DNA from: Ruminococcus sp.
GTDB taxonomy: Bacteria; Bacillota; Clostridia; Oscillospirales; Ruminococcaceae
DNA: 5,757 nucleotides
Reading direction: 5' to 3'
Assembly: GCA_003488415.1 (NCBI GenBank)
Contig: DNLQ01000012.1
Coordinates: 1 to 5,757, forward strand
Below the pieces are notes generated by a model. It saw nothing but the letters and a program-made list of their open reading frames with translations, did not search any database and had not been told where the DNA came from. Below, piece after piece: positions 1-5,757 of the stretch. The first letter of the stretch is position 1. Each line of letters opens with the position of its first letter. A program made the position numbers and the translations under genes.

Positions 1-179
1 TAAAAATGGGCGTAGGCAAGAAGCCGCACCCGGATTACGACCTTGCAAAATGGGTGCTCGGAAAGTTCTCCAAGGAGGACGCCGGGAAGCTGAAGGAGGC
101 TGCGGAGAACGCCTGTGAGTGCGTGAAGCTCATGGTGCAGGGCAGGACCGACGAGGCTATGAACAAGTACAATTCATAA
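1..179 (+). CDS. pth: Peptidyl-tRNA hydrolase, C-terminal part (5' end outside window)
   Basis: The open frame enters from the left edge and ends at TAA 177-179, leaving 58 complete codons. The residues match the C-terminal third of bacterial Pth: a VGKKPHPDYDLAKWVLGKF segment (family pattern VGxP...D.A.YVLgkF), then FSKEDAGKL, an amphipathic helix, and an ending close to the usual ...AMNKYN. Pth is a cytoplasmic esterase that cleaves peptidyl-tRNAs released prematurely from ribosomes, so that tRNA can be reused. The catalytic His, Asn and Asp residues of the family lie in the missing N-terminal part, so activity cannot be judged here. The family is normally about 185-200 residues, so roughly two thirds are missing because of the window edge, not because of gene damage. 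A following mfd gene is the common Firmicutes order and supports the call. Confidence 0.93.
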   Translation, partial: KMGVGKKPHPDYDLAKWVLGKFSKEDAGKLKEAAENACECVKLMVQGRTDEAMNKYNS

Positions 180-199
180 GAGCATACATATACATCACC

Positions 200-223
200 A
201 GCCGTCAGTACCCACTGACGGCT
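200..223 (+). other. Perfect 10-bp hairpin between pth and mfd
   Basis: The arm AGCCGTCAGT (200-209) is the exact reverse complement of ACTGACGGCT (214-223), with a 4-base ACCC loop. No run of T follows on either strand, so it is not a classical intrinsic terminator. It starts 20 bases after the pth stop and ends 10 bases before the mfd Shine-Dalgarno sequence. It may be a 3' end stabiliser or processing site for the pth mRNA, a weak terminator, or a structure in the mfd leader. The inverted repeat is seen directly; its function is inference. Confidence 0.7.
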
Positions 224-233
224 AAAGCAGGTT

Positions 234-240
234 AAGGAGG
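234..240 (+). promoter_or_regulatory. Ribosome binding site of mfd
   Basis: AAGGAGG is a full match to the anti-Shine-Dalgarno core and lies 4 bases before ATG 245, which is slightly close. An in-frame TAA at 233-235 overlaps this site, so no longer N-terminus is possible and the start at 245 is fixed. Confidence 0.9.
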
Positions 241-244
241 CAAA

Positions 245-3200
245 ATGAGCATCTTCAGCAGCGTTTTCAGGGACCTTGCAGGCTTCAGGAGCGTGCAGGA
301 ATCCATAGATAAAAAGATAACACCTGTCTCCGTGACAGGTCTTTCGCATATACACCGGGCACAGCTTCTGCACACTGTTGCCGCAGAAGGCAAGGTCAGT
401 CTTGTGATAACGGCTGCGGAGGCAGAGGCAAAGCGTCTCTGCGACGACATAAATATGATGTCCGGAGACAGCTCTGCTGTGCTGTTCCCCTCGAAGGAGC
501 TGGTGTTCACCCCGGCGGACAGCTCCAGCCACGAGTATGAGTATATGCGTATCTCAGCCCTGAGCCGTGCGCTGAAGGGACGGAGCAGCGTGATATGTGC
601 CAGCATCGAAGCCGTGATGCAGCCGGTCATCCCTGTGGGAGTCCTTATCGCCGCAGGTATGGAGATAAAGACCGGTCAGGAGCTCAGCCTGAGGGATACC
701 GCATCAGCTCTTGCAAAGAGCGGCTACCAGCGCTGCGAGAAGGTGGAGGGAGCGTCACAGTTTTCTATCCGTGGAGACATCCTGGACATCTTTCCGGTAC
801 AGGCAGACCGTCCGGTGCGGATAGAGCTGTGGGGAGAGACCGTTGACTCCATAAGCGAGTTCGATACCGATACCCAGCGCCGCAGCGATCCCCTTGACAG
901 CATTGAGATCTCACCGGCAGGAGAGATGCTCTACAGCGGTGAGGAGCTTGCGGATAAGATAGAGGCGCTGAGTAAAAAGGTGAGAGGAAAGCATACCGAG
1001 GCAGTCCGGGAGCATCTGGGTGCGGACGTGAAGAGACTTCGTGCCGGTGAGATACTCCCTCACAGCGTCAAGTATCTGTCACTCATCTACGGCGAGCCTT
1101 CAACGGTGTTCGACTACATAGACGGTGCGGTATTTTTCAGCGACTACTCCGCCGTTGCAGAGGCAGCCGGAGGTCTTGCCTCACGGTTCTCCGAGGATGT
1201 GAAGATACTCATGGAGGACGGTCAGCTCTGCAAGGGGCTGGAGGGATTCTTCCTTGAACTGCCCCAGATACAGCTAATCGCAGAAAAGAGGGTGTGCTTC
1301 TATCTGAGCAGCTTTCTCCAGGGCGGCGAGCGCATAAACTACAGGAGACTTATCAGCTTTGAGGCTATGCAGACTGCCGCATGGGGCGGAGAGCTGAAAC
1401 AGCTTGCCGAGGATCTGCGGGACTACATCTCACGGAAATGGCGTGTTATCCTTGCTGCCGGAAGTGAAAAGACTCTGGGGATATTGCAGCAGGACATACA
1501 GGACGAGGGGATCCCCTGTGACCTGCTTTCAGAGGGGGCAGAGCCTCAGTACGGCAGGGTAGTCCTGATGTCCGGCAGCTTCAGCAGCGGTGCGGAGTAC
1601 CCGGAAAACCGCACTGCTGTCATAACCCAGGGACGTGCTGCCGGCAGCGCACGGAAACAGCGCCGTCCCAAGAGAAACAAGGCGGAGGAGATACGCAGCC
1701 TTGCGGACATCTCCGAGGGCGACCTTATCGTACACGCAACCCACGGCATCGGCAGGTTCATCGGCATACGCAAGCTGGAGCTTGAGGGAGTCACCAAGGA
1801 CTACATCACCATACAGTATGCCGGTACGGATAAGCTGTATATCCCGGTAACTCAGCTTGACATGGTGTCAAAGTACATAGGGCCGAGAGACGATTCCGGA
1901 GTGAAGCTGAACAAGCTGTCATCCAACGACTGGCAGCGTACACGTTCCAATGTAAAGCGTGCGGTGAAGGATATGGCGCACGAGCTTATAGCCCTCTACG
2001 CCAAGCGTGAAAAGAGTCAGGGATTCGCATTCTATCCCGATGACGAGATACAGCATGACTTTGAGAACCGTTTCCCCTACGTGGAGACTGATGACCAGCT
2101 GCAGGCTATAGCTGAGATAAAGGCGGATATGGAGCGTCCGAGACCTATGGAGAGACTGCTGTGCGGCGATGTGGGCTTCGGCAAGACAGAAGTGGCTCTG
2201 CGTGCGGCTATGAAGTGTATACTCGCCGGAAAGCAGTGTGCGATACTCGCTCCCACTACGGTACTTGCCTTCCAGCACTATCAGACGGCGCTCCGGCGGT
2301 TCGAGCACTCTCCTGTGAACGTGGAGCTGCTCTCACGGTACCGTTCACCGAAGCAGCAGACCGAGATACTGAAAAAGCTGAAGGACGGCAGGATAGACCT
2401 GCTTATCGGCACTCACAAGATAATACAGAAAAGCGTGGAGTTCCGTGATCTGGGACTTGCAGTCATAGACGAGGAACAGCGCTTCGGAGTTGCACAGAAG
2501 GAACGCTTCAAGGAGGCGTTTACCGGAGTTGATGTGCTGATGCTCTCTGCGACTCCTATCCCCCGTACACTGAATATGGCAATGAGCGGCATACGTGATA
2601 TGTCCGTACTGGAAGAGCCTCCCCAGGACAGATACCCGGTGCAGACCTATGTGATAGAGTACAACACGGCAGCGGTCGTGCAGGCTATAGTCCGTGAGCT
2701 GCGCCGGGGCGGTCAGGTGTACTACATCCATAACCGCATAGATACCATACAGGCGTGTGCAGGACGGCTCCAGGAGCTTCTCCCGGATGCCCGGATAGCC
2801 TACGCACACGGTCAGATGAACGAGGATCAGATGTCAGGGATATGGCAGCAGCTCGTGGATCACGAGATAGATATGCTGGTCTGCACCACTATCATTGAGA
2901 CAGGTGTTGACGTACCGAATGTAAATACCCTTATCATAGAGGACTCCGACCGCTTCGGACTCTCTCAGCTCTATCAGCTCCGTGGGCGTGTGGGACGCTC
3001 CAACCGCAGAGGCTATGCCTACTTCACCTACCGCCGTGACAAGGTGCTGACGGAGATAGCCGCCAAGAGACTTGATGCCATGAAGGAGTTCACCCAGTTC
3101 GGCAGCGGATTCCGCATAGCCGTCCGTGACCTGGAGATAAGAGGTGCAGGAAGTATACTGGGCGGCAGTCAGCACGGACACATGGAAGCCGTGGGATATG

Positions 3201-3724
3201 ATATGTACCTGCGTCTGCTTTCCGAGGCTATAGCCGAGGAGAAGGGCGAGAAGCCGGAGAAGGTGCCGGAGTGCCTTGTGGACATACAGATAGACGCCCA
3301 TATCCCGGAGAAGTACATACCAAGCCTCAATCAGCGTCTTGACATCTACCGGAAGATCATGTATGTCACTACCGAGGAGGCAAGGCTCGACCTTACCGAC
3401 GAGCTTATCGACCGCTACGGCGATCCGCCGAAGTCGGTGCTGGGACTTATCGAGGTATCCCTGCTGAGAAACCGTGCCGCACACCTGGGTATAACCGAGA
3501 TCTCCCAGAAGAACGGTCAGATGTACTTCTACACCGAGTACCTTGAGCCGGAGCAGATCGCCGCTCTCGGCAAGGCGTACAAGGGACAGATAACCTTCAA
3601 CGGCTCAGGGAAGTCCTACGTATCAGTGAAGCTGAGACCTAAGCTGCGTCCCTTTGAGCTTATGAAGCAGGCTGTTGGCATAATCGCTGATGCGGCTAAG
3701 CCGGAAGACAGTCAAGGTGCATAA
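245..3724 (+). CDS. mfd: Transcription-repair coupling factor Mfd
   Basis: Mfd is a cytoplasmic DNA translocase that pushes RNA polymerase off template lesions and recruits UvrA to start nucleotide excision repair. The 1159 residues match the usual length (about 1150-1180). Domains in order: an N-terminal UvrB-like module (about 1-340) with a degenerate P-loop TGLSHIHRAQ (31-40) that cannot bind ATP in the UvrB manner and the conserved RGDILDIFP (176-184); a CarD-like RNA polymerase interaction domain (about 488-555, with VHATHGIGRF); and the RecG-like superfamily 2 motor. Motor motifs are Walker A GDVGFGKT (641-648), DEEQ box (742-745), SATPIPRT (768-775), ETGVDVPN (885-892) and QLRGRVGR (911-918). 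The translocation motif RGAGSILG (966-973) and the regulatory C-terminal domain (about 1012-1159) follow. Every key motor residue is intact and no frameshift is visible. It lies 65 bases after pth, with which it may be cotranscribed. I see no convincing promoter in the gap. Confidence 0.98.
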   Translation: MSIFSSVFRDLAGFRSVQESIDKKITPVSVTGLSHIHRAQLLHTVAAEGKVSLVITAAEAEAKRLCDDINMMSGDSSAVLFPSKELVFTPADSSSHEYEYMRISALSRALKGRSSVICASIEAVMQPVIPVGVLIAAGMEIKTGQELSLRDTASALAKSGYQRCEKVEGASQFSIRGDILDIFPVQADRPVRIELWGETVDSISEFDTDTQRRSDPLDSIEISPAGEMLYSGEELADKIEALSKKVRGKHTEAVREHLGADVKRLRAGEILPHSVKYLSLIYGEPSTVFDYIDGAVFFSDYSAVAEAAGGLASRFSEDVKILMEDGQLCKGLEGFFLELPQIQLIAEKRVCFYLSSFLQGGERINYRRLISFEAMQTAAWGGELKQLAEDLRDYISRKWRVILAAGSEKTLGILQQDIQDEGIPCDLLSEGAEPQYGRVVLMSGSFSSGAEYPENRTAVITQGRAAGSARKQRRPKRNKAEEIRSLADISEGDLIVHATHGIGRFIGIRKLELEGVTKDYITIQYAGTDKLYIPVTQLDMVSKYIGPRDDSGVKLNKLSSNDWQRTRSNVKRAVKDMAHELIALYAKREKSQGFAFYPDDEIQHDFENRFPYVETDDQLQAIAEIKADMERPRPMERLLCGDVGFGKTEVALRAAMKCILAGKQCAILAPTTVLAFQHYQTALRRFEHSPVNVELLSRYRSPKQQTEILKKLKDGRIDLLIGTHKIIQKSVEFRDLGLAVIDEEQRFGVAQKERFKEAFTGVDVLMLSATPIPRTLNMAMSGIRDMSVLEEPPQDRYPVQTYVIEYNTAAVVQAIVRELRRGGQVYYIHNRIDTIQACAGRLQELLPDARIAYAHGQMNEDQMSGIWQQLVDHEIDMLVCTTIIETGVDVPNVNTLIIEDSDRFGLSQLYQLRGRVGRSNRRGYAYFTYRRDKVLTEIAAKRLDAMKEFTQFGSGFRIAVRDLEIRGAGSILGGSQHGHMEAVGYDMYLRLLSEAIAEEKGEKPEKVPECLVDIQIDAHIPEKYIPSLNQRLDIYRKIMYVTTEEARLDLTDELIDRYGDPPKSVLGLIEVSLLRNRAAHLGITEISQKNGQMYFYTEYLEPEQIAALGKAYKGQITFNGSGKSYVSVKLRPKLRPFELMKQAVGIIADAAKPEDSQGA

Positions 3725-3756
3725 AAGAAAACTGCCGGAATTGTGCATACTGCCTG

Positions 3757-3786
3757 TTTACTTCATACCTGCTTTTGTGCTACAAT
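3757..3786 (+). promoter_or_regulatory. Predicted sigma-A type promoter with extended -10 element
   Basis: TTTACT (3757-3762) matches four of six bases of the -35 consensus. TACAAT (3781-3786) matches five of six bases of the -10 consensus and is preceded by TGC, giving an extended TGn -10. The spacer is 18 bases. Transcription would start near 3793 and give a leader of about 77 bases containing the hairpin at 3818-3847. The position just after mfd and before the lipoprotein gene suggests that the two downstream genes form their own operon. Confidence 0.6.
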
Positions 3787-3817
3787 AAAGATGCGATATT
3801 GTGACTATCAAAACAAA

Positions 3818-3847
3818 GAAACGCTCCCTGATGACAGAGAGCGTTTC
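3818..3847 (+). other. Long hairpin in the leader of the lipoprotein gene
   Basis: GAAACGCTC (3818-3826) pairs perfectly with GAGCGTTTC (3839-3847). After one C/A mismatch, CTG (3828-3830) pairs with CAG (3835-3837) around an ATGA loop. On the + strand it is followed by ATGCAATAAGGAGG, with no T run, so termination of mfd transcripts here would be weak. On the - strand the hairpin is followed by TTTGTTTTGATA, which fits an intrinsic terminator for antisense transcription. It ends 7 bases before the Shine-Dalgarno sequence, so it could also shape the 5' end of the lipoprotein mRNA. The structure is seen directly; the role is undecided. Confidence 0.7.
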
Positions 3848-3854
3848 ATGCAAT

Positions 3855-3861
3855 AAGGAGG
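3855..3861 (+). promoter_or_regulatory. Ribosome binding site of the lipoprotein gene
   Basis: AAGGAGG with an 8-base spacer to ATG 3870. It decides the start: the same frame stays open upstream to GTG 3801 and ATG 3831, but neither has a ribosome binding site, and both would place charged residues in front of the signal peptide. Confidence 0.9.
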
Positions 3862-3869
3862 ATGAAAAT

Positions 3870-4892
3870 ATGGATGTTAAAAGGATCATAGCAGGACTGT
3901 CGGCATTTGCCATGGCTGCCGTTCTCACAGGCTGCGGAGCAGGAAAGAGCTCAGAGACAGCTCCCACAGAGCCTCCCACAGAGGAGGTCACTGAGGCTGA
4001 GACAGAGGCACCCACTGAGGAACCTACAGAGCCGGAGCCTCCCCACCCGGCAGAGGCATCCGATCCCAATGCGATCGACTTCAATGACGGCAGGTTTGAC
4101 TTTGCATCATGCAAGACCACTGACGACGACTCCGCAAACGGTACTCTGGAGATCGCTGAGGTGGAGGGAAACAAGATGCTGCGCTTCACTGACGACGGCA
4201 AGAACCACGCAAACGGCACCGTACAGAAGATATCCATTGACGCTGCCATGCTGCTCTCTCCGGAGAACATCTCAAAGGTCAAGTCCGTGGAAATGGATAT
4301 ATACGCAGACGCCACAGCATCCGACCTTGACACGGAGGAAGAAAAGGGCGTGAAAGCTCCCGGCTGGATAGGCGGAGGCGGCGGAGCCAATACCGCAGGC
4401 GACAAGTGGTATCAGTTCGGAGAATGGAGCGGCGGAGAGTACACCTTCCCCATGTCCGGAGCTATCCATGCTCAGTTCAAGTTCATGCTGTACAAGAGCG
4501 GTCAGCACTGGGACGAGACAATGGACGAGGCTGTACTGCTGATAATGCGCTGGGGCGCTCAGAACGAGGGCAACTTCTACATTGACAATATAGTATTCTA
4601 TGACGAGGAGGGCAATTCGCTCCCCATAGAGTACAGTGAGAAAAAGACCTCCGGCGAGGAGGAGACTGCTCCGGAGGCTGAGGAGGCTGTACCGGAGGAA
4701 GCACCTGAGTCTGAGGAAGGACCGGCGGCTGAGGAGACTTCACAGGAGGAGGCTCCGGAAATAGATATAAGCAGTGAGCTTGCGGCAGCGGAGGAGTATG
4801 CAGCTCAGGTGAACAGTGAGGCTCAGGATGCAATAGAGGAAGCATCGGCAGCCGTCGCCAGCATGGCTGCTGCAATGGAAAATGGCGGCTGA
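3870..4892 (+). CDS. Putative lipoprotein with carbohydrate-binding-module-like domain and acidic tail
   Basis: The 340-residue protein begins with a type II signal peptide: MDVKR, a hydrophobic stretch (residues 6-19) and lipobox LTGC with the lipidated Cys at 22. It should therefore be anchored to the outer face of the membrane. Residues 23-66 are a Thr/Pro/Glu-rich linker. Residues about 68-250 form a beta-rich domain with FDF near its start (76-78), a five-glycine run next to conserved-looking Trp residues, and an ending IDNIVFY (238-244). This layout recalls jelly-roll carbohydrate-binding modules, whose last strand often carries DN/DD-I/V. I cannot name a specific family. Residues 260-296 are very acidic, and 297-340 form an alanine-rich predicted helix. 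No catalytic motif is visible. The gene has its own predicted promoter and overlaps the following phospholipase gene by 11 bases. The lipoprotein assignment is firm; glycan binding is inference and the role is unknown. Confidence 0.88.
   Translation: MDVKRIIAGLSAFAMAAVLTGCGAGKSSETAPTEPPTEEVTEAETEAPTEEPTEPEPPHPAEASDPNAIDFNDGRFDFASCKTTDDDSANGTLEIAEVEGNKMLRFTDDGKNHANGTVQKISIDAAMLLSPENISKVKSVEMDIYADATASDLDTEEEKGVKAPGWIGGGGGANTAGDKWYQFGEWSGGEYTFPMSGAIHAQFKFMLYKSGQHWDETMDEAVLLIMRWGAQNEGNFYIDNIVFYDEEGNSLPIEYSEKKTSGEEETAPEAEEAVPEEAPESEEGPAAEETSQEEAPEIDISSELAAAEEYAAQVNSEAQDAIEEASAAVASMAAAMENGG
3963..4034 (+). repeat. Thr-Pro-Glu linker with short tandem repeats
   Basis: Residues 32-39 and 48-55 of the lipoprotein are built from four-residue PTE(P/E) units, separated by VTEAETEA. 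At DNA level the 11-base sequence CTCCCACAGAG occurs twice with a 12-base period (3961-3971 and 3973-3983). Such linkers usually act as flexible spacers between a lipid anchor and a folded domain. Slippage could change the length between strains, but that cannot be seen here. Confidence 0.7.
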
Positions 4893-5724
4893 TATAGGTC
4901 TTGCACTGGGCGGCGGCGGAGCTAAGGGAGCATACCAGATAGGCGTGTACAAGGCTCTTGCGGAGCTTGGAGCTGCCGGGTGTATCTCAGCCCTTTCGGG
5001 TACTTCCGTAGGTGCGCTGAACGCCGTGCTGCTGGAGTGTAAGGGTACGGCAGCGGAGGAAGTATGGCTGGGACTGAAGCCGGGCGACCTTATGCACATA
5101 ACTCCCGGGCAGGTACAGCTTCTTCTTGCCGGGGGAGCTGCCAATGCAGCGGCAGTCACCCTGCTTCTGGGACTTCCGTTCTCACAGGGGGCGATCTCAA
5201 GGCTAATCGATGAGCATATTGACTTCGGTAAGATAGTCCGCCCGGTATATGTGACCTGTCTGCGGTCGAAGCGTCAGATGCTTGCACCGCCGGTGAGGAA
5301 GGCTGAATACTTCCTGCTCAATCAGGTCTATCCCTGGTATGAGCCTGACCAGCAGAAGCAGATGATACTTGCATCGTCGGCTCTGCCGCTGGTGTACTTC
5401 GGACTCAGCGGAGCGAAGATAAGGGGGTTCAGCGACAGCTTCTACGACGGCGGCTATACCGATTCCGGGGACAACCTTCCGGTAAAGCCCTTGTATGATT
5501 CAGGCATACGCAAGGTAATAGCAGTACCGCTGAGTAACGAGCCTGACCTGACGTCACAGGAGCAGTTCTGTGATGCGGAGATAGTGAATATCATTCCCTC
5601 GGAGGATCTGGGAGGGCAGGTACTGGGAATGCTGTATCTCGATCACGACAAGGCGGAGCATGACATACAGCTCGGCTATGATGACACAATGCGGCTCAGG
5701 GAGCGGATAATTGATATGATATGA
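4882..5724 (+). CDS. Patatin-like phospholipase family protein
   Basis: The 280-residue protein has the full patatin-type catalytic set. It has the glycine-rich oxyanion loop GGGGAKG (10-16), the nucleophile elbow GTSVG (40-44) with Ser42, and the DGG motif with Asp189 of the Ser-Asp dyad. The conserved ASSALPL (165-171) and DNLPV (197-201) segments flank the Asp motif. The family hydrolyses acyl esters of phospholipids or related lipids. No signal peptide is present, since the oxyanion loop begins 9 residues after the start, so a cytoplasmic or inner-membrane-face location is expected. Residues about 73-100 are unusually hydrophobic and Leu/Ala-rich and may touch the membrane. ATG 4882 lies inside the end of the lipoprotein gene with no good ribosome binding site, which suggests translational coupling. 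The bacterial members closest in size are the RssA/YlbK-type proteins. The substrate is unknown. Confidence 0.94.
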   Translation: MAADIGLALGGGGAKGAYQIGVYKALAELGAAGCISALSGTSVGALNAVLLECKGTAAEEVWLGLKPGDLMHITPGQVQLLLAGGAANAAAVTLLLGLPFSQGAISRLIDEHIDFGKIVRPVYVTCLRSKRQMLAPPVRKAEYFLLNQVYPWYEPDQQKQMILASSALPLVYFGLSGAKIRGFSDSFYDGGYTDSGDNLPVKPLYDSGIRKVIAVPLSNEPDLTSQEQFCDAEIVNIIPSEDLGGQVLGMLYLDHDKAEHDIQLGYDDTMRLRERIIDMI

Positions 5725-5725
5725 A

Positions 5726-5757
5726 AACGCCCGGACAACTGTCCGGGCGTTGGTTTG
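5726..5757 (+). terminator. Probable intrinsic terminator after the patatin-like gene
   Basis: AACGCCCGGACA (5726-5737) is the exact reverse complement of TGTCCGGGCGTT (5740-5751), giving a GC-rich stem of up to 12 bp (in practice a 4-base loop). It starts just after the TGA stop. The 3' side continues GGTTTG to the window edge, so a modest T-rich stretch is visible but cut off. The upstream AAAA could also serve a minus-strand terminator, making it possibly bidirectional. Confidence 0.75.

Noticed and set aside
181..199. Possible promoter for mfd in the AT-rich stretch CATACATATACATC
   Set aside because: No -35 element at a proper distance and only a poor -10 match. The short gap makes cotranscription with pth as likely.
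2834..3484. Minus-strand open frame of 216 codons inside mfd
   Set aside because: It is a shadow of the highly conserved Mfd motor and C-terminal domain, with no family features or ribosome binding site of note.
3801..3869. Longer N-terminus for the lipoprotein, starting at GTG 3801 or ATG 3831
   Set aside because: No ribosome binding site precedes either start, the segment overlaps the leader hairpin, and the extra charged residues would disrupt a clear lipoprotein signal peptide that begins at 3870 with a strong AAGGAGG.
3907..4353. Plus-strand Arg/Gln/Ser-rich open frame overlapping the lipoprotein gene
   Set aside because: It is a frame-shifted reading of the repetitive linker and domain codons. 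The lipoprotein frame has a signal peptide, lipobox and ribosome binding site.
3758..4405. Minus-strand open frame of 215 codons opposite the lipoprotein gene
   Set aside because: Its Pro/Ser/Val-rich composition simply mirrors the Gly- and Glu-rich codons of the plus-strand gene. It has no recognisable domain and spans the promoter and leader region.

Overview
The window looks like ordinary chromosomal DNA from a Gram-positive anaerobe of the Clostridia. An Oscillospiraceae or Ruminococcus-like origin is my best guess. The evidence is the pth-mfd gene order typical of Firmicutes, strong AAGGAGG ribosome binding sites, frequent ATA isoleucine and AGA/AGG arginine codons in moderately G+C-rich DNA, and a lipoprotein with Thr/Pro/Glu-rich linkers of the kind seen in gut and rumen Clostridia. 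All real genes are on the + strand. I see no insertion sequence, CRISPR array, tRNA, rRNA or phage gene.

Layout: positions 1-179 hold the last 58 codons of peptidyl-tRNA hydrolase (pth). A 65-base gap follows, containing a perfect 10-bp hairpin and the ribosome binding site of mfd. Positions 245-3724 encode a complete 1159-residue Mfd transcription-repair coupling factor with all expected domains and motifs. A 145-base intergenic region follows, with a plausible extended -10 promoter, a second hairpin and a strong ribosome binding site. Positions 3870-4892 encode a 340-residue lipoprotein: signal peptide with lipobox, Thr-Pro-Glu linker, a beta-rich domain resembling a carbohydrate-binding module, then an acidic tail ending in an alanine-rich helix. 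Its last 11 bases overlap the start of a 280-residue patatin-like phospholipase gene (4882-5724). A 12-bp hairpin right after that stop codon probably ends the transcript.

Functionally there are two units. pth and mfd are housekeeping genes for peptidyl-tRNA recycling and for clearing RNA polymerase stalled at DNA damage. The lipoprotein and the patatin-like enzyme form a separate, probably translationally coupled two-gene operon. It pairs a predicted surface-anchored protein with a predicted cytoplasmic lipid acyl hydrolase. This pair is the only part of the window whose biology is not well explained by known families, and I regard it as a candidate for follow-up rather than a demonstrated new system.
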